Origin: Euleptes europaea
Lineage: Eukaryota > Chordata > Lepidosauria > Squamata > Sphaerodactylidae
Assembly (NCBI RefSeq): GCF_029931775.1
Contig: NW_026612052.1
Location: 434,001 to 498,000, forward strand
Reading direction: 5' to 3'
Length of the DNA stretch: 64,000 bases
Below, in pieces: positions 32,757 through 42,116 of this stretch. The translations under genes were made by a program, and so were the position numbers. Position 1 is the first letter of the stretch; every line of letters begins with the position of its first letter. A model generated the notes under the pieces. That model saw only the letters and a list, made by a program, of their open reading frames with translations. It did not search any database and was not told the DNA's origin.

Positions 32757-33492
32757 TAAATGTATTGTAATTCAAAATTAACTTAAAATGCACTTTGCCC
32801 ATTTTCAGTGTATTAGAAAAACAGATGTACTGGCATTAACAGCCTGTTTATTCTTCGCTGAAAAGTAAATCTATTTTCAAACTCTGTTTAGTACATAATC
32901 ATTAGGGCCTTTCCTGAATCAGAATGTTATTTTTTTTAATCAGCAACATCTATTTTAAAAAAAAATTGCTCTGGTTTCTCTGAGCAGCCATATGCAATTA
33001 ACACACATCCTAATTAACAAGATACCTTGTGCATAGCAGTTAGCAGAGCAGATGATTTAAAAAAATGTTACCTGAAGTAATTGTAGGGAAGAACATCTAT
33101 AACTGTCTCCCTCGGGGCGGGAGCGTTATGATGGCTTCTCCAAGGTCCCCAGGCAAACACAAAAGGCCTAATTAGCTTTGCCAATTAGCTTTGCTAATTA
33201 GCTTTGCTGATGAGCGGAGAAAGTAACTCGGCAACAAACTCGGGAGCTGAACTGTGCATGGGAGTCCCTAAGGGGACCAGTGACAGACAGGTGAGCAGGA
33301 AACAGCGGGAGACATCGTTGATGTGGGTGGCTTCTTCACCCAGCAAACCAAGGCGGAGGCCTACTCTTGTTCCACACATTGTTACTGAGTCAGAATGCAT
33401 TTCCAATTTACAGCAACTGTTAAACTATTAAACAAACGCACAGTGCACAAGTACCTCACTGTAAAGCTAGGATGGCCAACTGTATTTTGCCA

Positions 33493-33891
33493 TGAAGATA
33501 ATTCACAGCGGGTAGCCATGTTAGTCTGTCTGCAGTAGTAGAAAAGGGCAAGAGTCCAGTAGCACCTTAAAGACTAACACAAATATTTCCTGGTAGGGTA
33601 TTCATGGCTCATTACCAATGCTGATTTCTCCACACCCATCTCTCCCCTGGACATCACAGACTCTTCTGCATACCACACCTCATCCCATCACGCCTGCTAT
33701 TCACATTGACATACTGTTAACATTTACATACTAATGCTTGTCTGAATTCACTCTCCTCTACTTAAAGACAGATGGATTCACATTCTAGCTGTATCTGAAG
33801 AAGTGAGCTGTGGCTCACGAAAGCTCATACCCTACCAGAAAATATTTGTGTTAGTCTTTAAGGTGCTACTGGACTCTTGCCCATTTCTACT
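33493..33891. mobile_element. Palindromic Penelope-like insertion 2
   Basis: Flanked by a perfect 14-bp duplication, actgtattttgcca (33479-33492 and 33892-33905). Arms at about 33524-33602 and 33810-33891 are near-complements. The right arm carries ctgaaga, a perfect 6-bp hairpin gtgagc-tgtg-gctcac, then gaaa at about 33798-33822: a hammerhead-like core. The tail gttagtctttaaggtgctac is shared with the fragment at 5795. Confidence 0.82.
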
Positions 33892-33956
33892 ACTGTATTT
33901 TGCCACACAGCCAAACACTCTCAGGCTCTTAAAAAAAAGGGGGGGAGTTAAATATT

Positions 33957-34795
33957 TAGGGTTGCCAGGTCCCTCTTTGTCACCGGCGGGAGATTTTGGG
34001 GGTGGAGGCTAAGGATGGCAGGATTTGGGGAAAGGAGGGACTTCAATGCTATAGAGTCCAATTGCCAAAGCGGCCATTTTCTTTGGGTGAACTGATCTTT
34101 ATGGGCTGGAGATCAGTTGTAATAGCAGGAGATCTTCTGCTATTACCTGGAGGTTAGGAAGTCAGTACAGGAGCGAAAGAGGGTAACAAGGTGCAACTAT
34201 TTAATATTAAGGCTACCAACTATCTACATCACAACTGTGTACAAAACTAACACATACACACAAACAACAGCAAGTGGAACCTACAAATGATATGAAAAAA
34301 GTCATCATTCATGGAGAGAAAGTTCAAGGGGAAATTTCTTGGAAAATCTCCAACCCTCCGTGGGAAGCAGTATGTAACCTACACTTTGTGAAAATGTAAG
34401 AAGAGTACCCAATGCAGGACTGATGAAGAATGTATATATAAGAATATGAAACAGCCATATCCTCATTGGAACCTTCACCTCTTCTAAACAAGAATATCAG
34501 CATAACAACTTAACAACGACCTATATACACTACTGGAGATTTTCCAACACATTTTCCCTTGAACTTTCTCTCTATGAATGAGGACTTTTTCATGTCATTT
34601 GTAGGTTCCACTTGCTGTTGTTTGTGTGTATGTGTTAGTTTTGTACATAGTTGTGATGTGAATAGTTGGTAGCCTTAATATTAAATTGTTGCACCTTGTT
34701 ACCCTCTTTCGCTCCTGTACTGACTTCCTAATCTCCTTGATATTAGTACAGTGGTGTCTATTTTTCTTTCCATTACCTGGAGGTGGGCAACTCTG
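33957..34795 (-). mobile_element. hAT element split by a Penelope-like insertion
   Basis: Left part 33957-34154 (tagggttgccaggtccc...) and right part 34772-34795 (attacctggaggtgggcaac) form one minus-strand element of the TAGGGTTGCCA family. Flanks taaatatt and taaaatatt resemble its target duplication. Confidence 0.75.
34155..34771. mobile_element. Palindromic Penelope-like insertion 3
   Basis: Inserted in the hAT element above, with a perfect 13-bp duplication, attacctggaggt (34142-34154 and 34772-34784). Inverted arms of nearly 200 bp (about 34156-34350 and 34540-34735) flank a unique centre. The centre reads ctgatga (34420-34426) and, after a weak AT-rich hairpin, gaaac (34448-34452), a hammerhead-like spacing. 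Outer phrases such as agtcagtacaggagcgaaag recur in complement at the far arm. Confidence 0.8.
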
Positions 34796-35046
34796 TAAAA
34801 TATTGGATACATTAAAGTTGTAGCACATGTGAGCATGGGCATAGCGAAGGTATTATATGCAAAAGAAAACTCAACAATAAATCTAACGATAAATCATTTC
34901 CTCTCTTTCACACACACTGAAGTATTTTGTTTGTTTTATTTTATAATTTGCTTAGGACATAAGATGGAAACAAAATGTGATCATTATGCCCCAATAAGAA
35001 TTTGGTCGAGGCACCATGATCCCAATAGAATGGCTTTGTGGCCAGT

Positions 35047-35243
35047 GTTGATAGGGTAGCCAGCTCCGGGTTGGGAATTACCTGGAGATTTTGGGGCAGA
35101 GCCTGAGGAGGGTGGGGTTTTGGAAGGGGAGGGATTTCAATGCCATAGATTCCAGTTGTCAAAGCGGCCATTTTCTTCAGGTGAACTGATTTCTATTGGC
35201 TGGATTGTAATAGCAGGAGATCTCCAGCTAGTACCTGGAAGTG
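35047..35243 (-). mobile_element. Non-autonomous hAT element
   Basis: Minus-strand member (gatagggtagccagctcc ... agatctccagctagtacctgg). The far end is truncated just after the agtacctgg phrase, so no second TIR is visible. Confidence 0.7.
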
Positions 35244-35344
35244 TTAAGCACCTCCGCTGTAGAGGATTGTGTCTCGATAACAGTGACAAAGGTGTTTTAT
35301 CATAGCCATTACATTCTTCTCTCACGTTTTCCTCCAAGGAGATT

Positions 35345-35515
35345 GTGTGTGTGTGTGTGTTAAGTGCTGTCAAGTTGTTTCCAGCTCATGGTGACCCTAT
35401 GAATCAATGTCCTCCAAAGTGTCCTATCCTTAACTGCCTTGCTCAGCTCTTGCAAATTGAGGGCCATGGCTTCCTTTATAGAGTCAATCCATCTCTTGTA
35501 TGTATCCAAGGAGTT
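35345..35515 (-). mobile_element. BovB LINE 3' end fragment
   Basis: Minus-strand BovB 3' tail: a GT run, then ttaagtgctgtcaagttg, tcatggtgaccctatgaat and gagtcaatccatctcttgt. Short, non-coding. Confidence 0.85.
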
Positions 35516-35519
35516 TGGA

Positions 35520-35705
35520 GTGGCTTAAATGACTCTCTTTTCCTCCATTTTATCTCACAGCAATACCAGTGATGTAAACTACGTTGAGACAGAGATAGTA
35601 TGACACTGGCCAAAGGTCACCCAGTGAATTTTTGGGCTGAGTTGGCGATTTGAATGATAATCCAACATTCTAGCCATTGTACCACTCTGGCTCTCTTGTC
35701 CTTTC
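35520..35705 (-). repeat. tRNA-derived SINE or MIR-like fragment
   Basis: Carries tggccaaaggtcacccagtg and ends attgtaccactctggctct, which in complement is a tRNA-like head. A relative lies at 39890-40085. Confidence 0.6.
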
Positions 35706-35861
35706 ACATGTTCATAAGTCAAGTATACTAAGCAGATGAGGAGAAGCAAGAACATGCTTGTTGTATGCAAAAGGGCAATGAATGTAGGTCCTGTATGTGC
35801 AATCTGTTAGGATGGCCAATTGCACAAAGAGAACATAGGCATATGCAGCTTATGTGTACGT

Positions 35862-36094
35862 AGCCTAGGATGGTAGCTCCAGGTGGCATCTGGAGATCTC
35901 CTGGGATTACAACTGATCTCCAGGAGATAGAGAACATCTCACCTGGAGAAAATGGCTGCCTTGGAAGGTGGACTCTATGACATTATAGCCCACTGAAATC
36001 CTTCCCCTTCCCAAACCTCACCCTCTCCAGGCGCTACACCTCCCCCCCCCTCAATCTCCAGGTATTTCCCAAGTCTGAGCTGGCAACCCTAGTG
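35862..36094 (+). mobile_element. Non-autonomous hAT element
   Basis: Full-length member, from gcctaggatggtagctcc to gagctggcaaccct. Its right edge runs into a short tandem duplication of the 20-bp phrase ccctagtgtaggctttttga (36085-36126). Confidence 0.75.
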
Positions 36095-36127
36095 TAGGCT
36101 TTTTGAACCCTAGTGTAGGCTTTTTGA

Positions 36128-37140
36128 AGTGTTAAATGTCTTAGAGGCAACCCTAAACTCACCCAGAAGTTATAAATGATATGTTCATTCTGTGAACCTG
36201 GTGTCAGTCAAAACTTAACCTCTTTTGGAAAATCTGTGAGTAAAATTGATGTTCCCTAGGATTTCACTTGTTGTTTTTAGTATCTTTTTTTAAAAAAATG
36301 TTGCGTTGTCGGAGATGTTTTTGTTTACCTCGTAAATATGCCTTGAGATTTTTTAAAATTTAAAATAGCCTAGACATTTTCCAACTGTATAAATTATTGG
36401 AAATATAGCCCCTAGTTGGAAGTCTATGAGGTACTCTGTTTAAAGAGTCATCCGTAGTGGCAAGTTACTCCCCCTTTAGCAAATACAGGAGTAACCAAGT
36501 GGCCAGATAATTATTTAGGAAGTGGCCTAGAAATGCTTTGCATATTCTCTGCAGGAGACCAAAAGTAACAAAATACAAGTACTTTATTTTCCTGGAATGG
36601 CAAAGAATCCTTTTGGTGTTCTTTTTTTCAAAATCTTAGTTTATACTGGAGTTTATACCACACAGATCTCAGTCTGCCTATGGCTAAGAAGACATCGTTT
36701 TAGAGCTTAACCACAAACGTGTGCCTCTTCTGCCAATACCATAAACCAATCGGCTTCTGAAAGAACAGCCTATGAGACAGAGTTATTCCCAACCTGCCTG
36801 TAGGACTTCTAAACCCTATCTGAAGAAGGGGCAGTTAAACTATTCATTTTTACACTACACACTTTCCCTCCCATATTCCTCTCTGGATTCCAAGGGACCT
36901 GATTGATCACTTCTGTCTTCTCCAATACAGCTAAAAGGGGAATGGTGAATAAAAGGGGGGAAAGGGACTGATTTAGCACTTTCTGTGACAGACCCTTAAT
37001 TTTATGGAACATTGGCTCATTGTGAATCTGTGATTCTATAAGCATAATATGCCATTTAACTATTGAATCTTGCTTTTGCAAATAGCTTTGCTTATTTAGA
37101 GGTGCCTTCCTTCTTAACAAGAGTAACTATAAAGAAACAT
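36128..37140. other. Gene-free spacer
   Basis: AT-rich non-coding DNA. The minus-strand frame near 36809-37120 has no recognisable domain and no splice context. Confidence 0.45.
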
Positions 37141-37141
37141 A

Positions 37142-37292
37142 GGGCGAAAACGTATAGCGCTTTAGCCTTGTTTATTTCCTGTTTCAGCCAGGATTCAGCC
37201 AGGATCGAACGCATGCGTCTTTGCCGAACGTGCGTTCGATCCTGGCTGAATCATGGCTGAAACTGAATAAAGTGACCATGCGTTTTTGACCA
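37142..37292. repeat. CpG-bearing foldback (MITE-like hairpin)
   Basis: A perfect 22-bp inverted pair at 37192-37213 and 37231-37252 (gattcagccaggatcgaacg...) with a 17-nt loop is embedded in a wider imperfect palindrome whose outer arms read gcgaaaacgtatagcgc and, in complement, aaaacgcatggtcac. It is CpG-rich against AT-rich flanks. No flanking duplication was certain. Confidence 0.65.
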
Positions 37293-37599
37293 TAGTTGAA
37301 AAAAAGAGATTTGAGTGAAAATCACAGTCAATTAAATATCTTTGATATGTCATTCAGGACAACTGTGGATTGAATTCAGAGAGTCCAATTCCCTTGTTTA
37401 TTATAGTTGCTATCCCACACAGCTATTTTGCAGGACCCATGAGCTCAAGCATAGAGCTTTTGGTAGTCAAAAGGGATCCCTTCTCCTCTTTTCTCAAGGA
37501 GAATAGCTGGTTGAATCCTACCCTATGTCTGTTTTTTTTCCCTTTAAAAAAAAAAAAAAAACCCTCCCCCTAAGATTAAATTTCTGGGTATAAATAACA

Positions 37600-37905
37600 A
37601 TAACCAGAGCCAGTGTGGTATAGTGGTTAAGAGCAGTGGACTCCAATCTGGAGAACCGGGATGGATTCCCCACTCCTCCACATGAGTGGCAGACTCTAAT
37701 CTGGTGAACTGGATTAGTTTCCCCACTCCTCCACATGAAGCCTGCTGGGTGATTTTGTGCTAGTCACACTTTTCTCTGAACTCTCTCAGCCCCACCTACC
37801 TCACAAGTTGTCTGATGTGGGGAGAGGAAGGGAAGGCAATTGTAAGCTGGTTTGAGACTCCTGAAAGGTAGAGAAAATCAAGGTATAAAAACCAGCTCTT
37901 CTTTT
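37600..37905 (+). mobile_element. tRNA-derived SINE (gtggttaagag family)
   Basis: Head agccagtgtggtatagtgg, a duplicated middle (ccccactcctccacatgaa type), and tail aaaaaccagctcttcttt. Near full length; lies about 40 bp from the end of the following OR gene. Confidence 0.88.
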
Positions 37906-37944
37906 CTACCCACTTTTGTTATAAATGGATCACATTGATTAACT

Positions 37945-38880
37945 TTATGGCACAATCTTCCCAATCATATTTCTTAAAGCTTCTTTGACTTCTTTGTTTC
38001 TCAGGCTGTATATGAATGGGTTGATCAGAGGAGGCAACACTACATAGAGGAGAGAGGAAAATTTCTGCAGATCTCGCTTTCCTTCAGTCTTTGGCAACAT
38101 ATATACCATCACTAGAGACCCATAGAAAATACAAACCACTAGCAAGTGAGATGAGCAGGTCAAAAAGGCCTTTTGTCTGCCACACACAGAAGGAATTTTC
38201 AACACCGCCACTAAAATATATATGTAGGATGTCAAGGTTAGAAGAAAAGGACAAAGTGTAAACAGGACAGCCACAACAAAGCCCATGATTTCTGTCAAGG
38301 TTGTGTCGCTGCAAGTGAGTTTTAGGAGTGGGTAGTAGTCACAAAAATAATGATCCATTTCATTGGGGCCACAAAATGATAACCGCAACAGCAAAAGGAA
38401 TAATATAAAAAAAGCTAAAAATCCATTGATCCAGGATGCAACTGCTAATTGGATGCAAGTCTGGGTCTTCATGACAGTTTCATAATGTAATGGTTTGCAG
38501 ACTGCGAGATACCTGTCATAAGACATCATGCAGAGCAAGCAACATTCTGTTGCTATCAAAGAATCACAGAGATACCACTGAGTGAGGCAGCTGCTGAAGG
38601 AAATCAGTTTGTCCCCAGTCAGGAGAGCTGAAAGCATCTTCGGAAATATAGTGGTGCTATAACAGACATCCATGAAGGAGAGGTTCCCCAAGAAGAAGTA
38701 CATGGGAGTATGAAGGTGCCGATCGAACAAAACTAGCCCGAATATGAGAAGGTTTCCAGTTAGAGTCACAATGTAAATCACTAGAAATATCAGGAAAAGA
38801 GGGATCTGCATGCCATAAAGTTCTCCAAGTCCCAGAAGGATGAATTCTGTTATCCTTGTCTCATTTCCCGACATCATCAT
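37945..38880 (-). CDS. Olfactory receptor, class II, MSYDRY group
   Basis: An intact receptor of 311 aa from the first of three consecutive ATGs (38880, 38877, 38874); the last gives MSGNETR, 309 aa. Marks: NET glycosylation site, GN at 42-43, PMYFFLGN at 59-66, C98 and C180, MSYDRYLAVC at 119-128 in place of the usual MAYDRY, GPNEMDHYFCDY in the outer loop, KAFLTCSSHL (L for the usual S), PPLINPFIYSLRNKEV. The group is closest in style to family 11 or related class II ORs, but I do not assign a family. Related copies: 45064, 52192 and 57617. Upstream reading needs a TTG start across the acceptor. Confidence 0.94.
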   Translation of the reverse strand: MMMSGNETRITEFILLGLGELYGMQIPLFLIFLVIYIVTLTGNLLIFGLVLFDRHLHTPMYFFLGNLSFMDVCYSTTIFPKMLSALLTGDKLISFSSCLTQWYLCDSLIATECCLLCMMSYDRYLAVCKPLHYETVMKTQTCIQLAVASWINGFLAFFILFLLLLRLSFCGPNEMDHYFCDYYPLLKLTCSDTTLTEIMGFVVAVLFTLCPFLLTLTSYIYILVAVLKIPSVCGRQKAFLTCSSHLLVVCIFYGSLVMVYMLPKTEGKRDLQKFSSLLYVVLPPLINPFIYSLRNKEVKEALRNMIGKIVP

Positions 38881-38897
38881 ATGTAAATAATCAAGTC

Positions 38898-38915
38898 CTG
38901 TTGAAAAAGTAACAT
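38898..38915 (-). other. 3' splice site upstream of OR start
   Basis: Minus strand ttactttttcaacag, 17 bases before the first ATG. This AG is conserved at 46032 but lost in the copies at 53162 and 58587. Confidence 0.75.
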
Positions 38916-38919
38916 GCAA

Positions 38920-39317
38920 TAATTTTAAGATATTGTGATGGAGGAAGAATGAAGGTTGCGTCCAAGGCCTTTTATCTGCAAAGTGAGAAGTGGCTGGAGG
39001 AAAGAGTCATGTTCCAGCAGAAGTAGCATAAAACTACTGAAGGAAGCATCAACCACTGGAACATGTACCCTCACTTAGTGAAAGAAAGTGATTGTTCCTA
39101 TCATGACTCTCTTTTTTCAGTTGAAATTCTGACCAATTTATGATGTTTGTAGAAGAGATCAATTGGCAAGTGTATACTGTACATTCATCCATGCAGCTGC
39201 CTTAATATGATTTGCCAACATTTTTTCCCCACTGTAGTATTGTATAGAACCCCACAATGAGTCAGCATCTTGCAACCTACATGTAGCATTCTGTGGTTGT
39301 GTGTAAATGAAGAAGAT
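38920..39317. other. 5' flank of OR, no gene seen
   Basis: Non-coding sequence that should contain the intron and any upstream exon of the OR gene; no donor can be picked with confidence by eye. Confidence 0.4.
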
Positions 39318-39690
39318 AAGAAGAGCCCTGCTGGATCAGATCAGTTGTCCATCTAGTCCAGCATCCTGTCTCACAAAGTGGCCAACCATTTCCTATGGAA
39401 AGTCACCAACAAGACATAGAGGCTGAGGCCTTCTTCTGATGTTGCTTCTTGGCATTGCAATTCAGAAATTGACTGCCTCTGAACATGGAGGTTCCCTTAG
39501 TCACCTTGGCTACTAGACACCTTGGCTACTAGAGGATAGAACTCTCCTCCATGAATCTGTCTAATCCCTCTGGCAGCAAATACCACATTTTAATCACTTT
39601 AATCACTTTATTTCCTTTTGTCAGACCTGAATCTACTGCCCATCAGCTTCATGGGATGCCATTGAGTCCTAGTATTTTGGGAGAGGGAGC
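39318..39690 (+). mobile_element. CR1/L2-type LINE 3' region
   Basis: Carries the phrases agagccctgctggatcaga, ccatctagtccagcatcctg and tctactgcccatcagcttca, in the order I know from a common reptile LINE tail. Family name uncertain. It has a small internal duplication (caccttggctactaga). Confidence 0.65.
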
Positions 39691-39889
39691 ATCAGGATAC
39701 CTTGGACTTTGAGGAAGGCCCTGGGAATGATACCCCATTGGTCACTTGCAGTCCATCTTAATATATATTTTATTTTCTACACTTATACATTAGGTATGCT
39801 ATTCAAGGAATGTATGCTTGTAAAATTTAAATCTTTGTCCTTATATTCATCATAAAATATTGATGCAGAGGCTATATTTATTTACTTCA

Positions 39890-40085
39890 TTTATACCCCA
39901 CGTGTCTACCTAATGTGGACCATCATGTCTTACATTGTGCTCCTCTCCTCCATTTTACCTCACAACCTCTGTGAGGTAAGTTAGGCTGAGAGATATCACT
40001 GGCCAAAGGTCACCCAGCAAGCTTCCAAGGCAGACTAGGGATTCAAACCTTTTATCCCAGATACTTATCCAACACTTCAACTGCT
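39890..40085 (-). repeat. tRNA-derived SINE or MIR-like repeat
   Basis: Reads tcctccattttacctcacaa, ctggccaaaggtcacccagc and tagggattcaaacc (an inverted B-box-like string). Decayed. Confidence 0.55.
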
Positions 40086-41824
40086 ACAAAACACTGGCTA
40101 ATAATAAAGTTTTAAAGACAATAAAGCTATATGGGGGACTAGTTACTGCACAGAATGCCAAACTACAAAAAGGAAAACAGGTTCAAATTCCAGTTCAACT
40201 GTGAAACTGATTGAATGGACTTGGGATGGTCACCCCTTCTTACTCGAACATATCTTACATGGTAGTTGTAAACAAAGAGTTTGAACCATGTACACTGGCC
40301 TGATACCGTGGAAGAACAGGATTTTAAAAAAAGTGATATGACATAACTTATCCAGTTTGGCCATCTTGGTTCAGAATTATCCCACCTTATCTTTCAAAGA
40401 ATGTTCGGGCATATTACACTGATACAGAGTTGTCGAGGTCCATTCAGTTTAGTACACAACTAAGCAAGGACTTCACCCCAGGCCTCTAAACTTTACTCAG
40501 AATACCACACTGCTTTTCCAATATCATAGCAGTGCAACCAAATGCATGTTCAACTACTTTTTTACTCTTCTTGGAAGACACAGCGACTTTGATCTTTTTC
40601 TGTTGAGAGAATCCATCCACCTTTCTACTAGCTGACATTTCCACTTGCTCATTTGATTTTTTTCTGAATTTCGCTTGCCCATACTAAACACTCAACATAA
40701 TTAAGGCCCCAAATTATGCTTCATTGATAACTCAAGCAAGGAAGCAAAAGATTTCTGGGCAAAGTACTTACCTCACAGATATCTTTTATGCCATCACCAA
40801 ATCTTCATGCAGAGATTAATTTCAGTGAACAATTTTAGAGCAGTATTAAGCATGGCAGTCTGAGGAATAATATTACTGCCTGGAAGAGATCCCTCAGTGC
40901 TGAGAAAATGCATTGTTCCATTTTCCCTTCTCACCTCATTTCATTTAGTATTACTGTACTTCTTAAAATGCATGCCAAAAATATTTAATCAATTCTGATA
41001 TCCCATGTAACATACTTTGTAGAACATGTAGCGTGAAGATGTATATGTCTCTTCTGGCGTTGTAGTTAAAGAAATCATGAAAGTCTCTATTAATTCCCCA
41101 AAAATGTGATGTTTCAGGACTCCAGTTTTCTTTTTAAACTCCAGGCAGACGTGACTGTGCAACCTCCTGGGAAATATTGCCACTCAACAACAAAGTATGA
41201 TATATTGAAATGGATGGACCTCCTAGCTGGCTGGCTGTTAAGTAGACATTCCTTCATGAAGAAAAAAAGTAGACCAAGCATTGTCACTAAAATGTTACCC
41301 TAAAGGAATATTTATCAGTGATCTAGAAGGGTCCCATCAGCAAAACACCAGTGAAATACTGAGGGAAGCTGAAATTATTTGAGTAAGTTCCAAAGCAGAT
41401 GAGAGAGCGTGAACTCTGTGTATTAATCTTCCCGCATATTTGTCTTCCTTTTAAACAATTGGTACATGAGGTTAAGATCAGTTCTGATGGAAGTTCTGAG
41501 GGGAGCTGAAATTATTTCTGCAAGGGTTAAAGTAAATAAGAGAGCTTGAACTCTGTTTATTCATCTTAATGTGTATTTTTTCCCCTTTAAATATCTGGTG
41601 CATGAAGTTCAGTTCAAGACTAAAGCACATGAGGGTAGGTTAAAACCAAAGCCTTCATGAACTCCATGGAACTGCTATTTGCCTTACTGGGGATATACAC
41701 GGACAAGGGTCATGTGGGAAAGAGAGGCTGAAAAAGGAGAAGAATTTGGTGAGGCAATGAAAAAGCTGGTTGGATCTAACCACATGAAAGGAAAAGCAGC
41801 AAAAGGGTAGAGGTGAGACAGTTG

Positions 41825-41825
<1 letters not shown>
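40086..41825. other. Gene-free spacer
   Basis: Old decayed repeats (a tRNA-SINE-like string near 40190-40260) and AT-rich DNA. Phrases ctgaaattattt and gagagcttgaactctgt are repeated at about 41370 and 41505, an old local duplication of about 135 bp. No coding support. Confidence 0.45.

Positions 41826-41826
<1 letters not shown>

Positions 41827-41856
<30 letters not shown>
41827..41856 (+). repeat. (AC)n microsatellite
   Basis: About 15 AC units, causing a spurious Val-Cys repeat frame on the minus strand. Confidence 0.9.
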
Positions 41857-41858
<2 letters not shown>

Positions 41859-42116
41859 CCAGAAGTAAAGATTGGAAATGCAAAGGGATCTTTTTCATTT
41901 AAAAGGGGGGTGAAGTCATTTTCCCAGAATTCCATTGACATATGTGGAGTTGTCTCATTAGTAAGTGATTTATTGCTTGAGTTTATCACTCGCCAAAAGG
42001 TTTTACTATCATAATATGATGAAGTTTTCTCCAATTTAAAATGGAGGAAGTTTTTTGTTTTCCTTTTGTGAACATATTGAGAGTATTGTGTTTTTTCGTA
42101 AGTATCACAGTATGAA

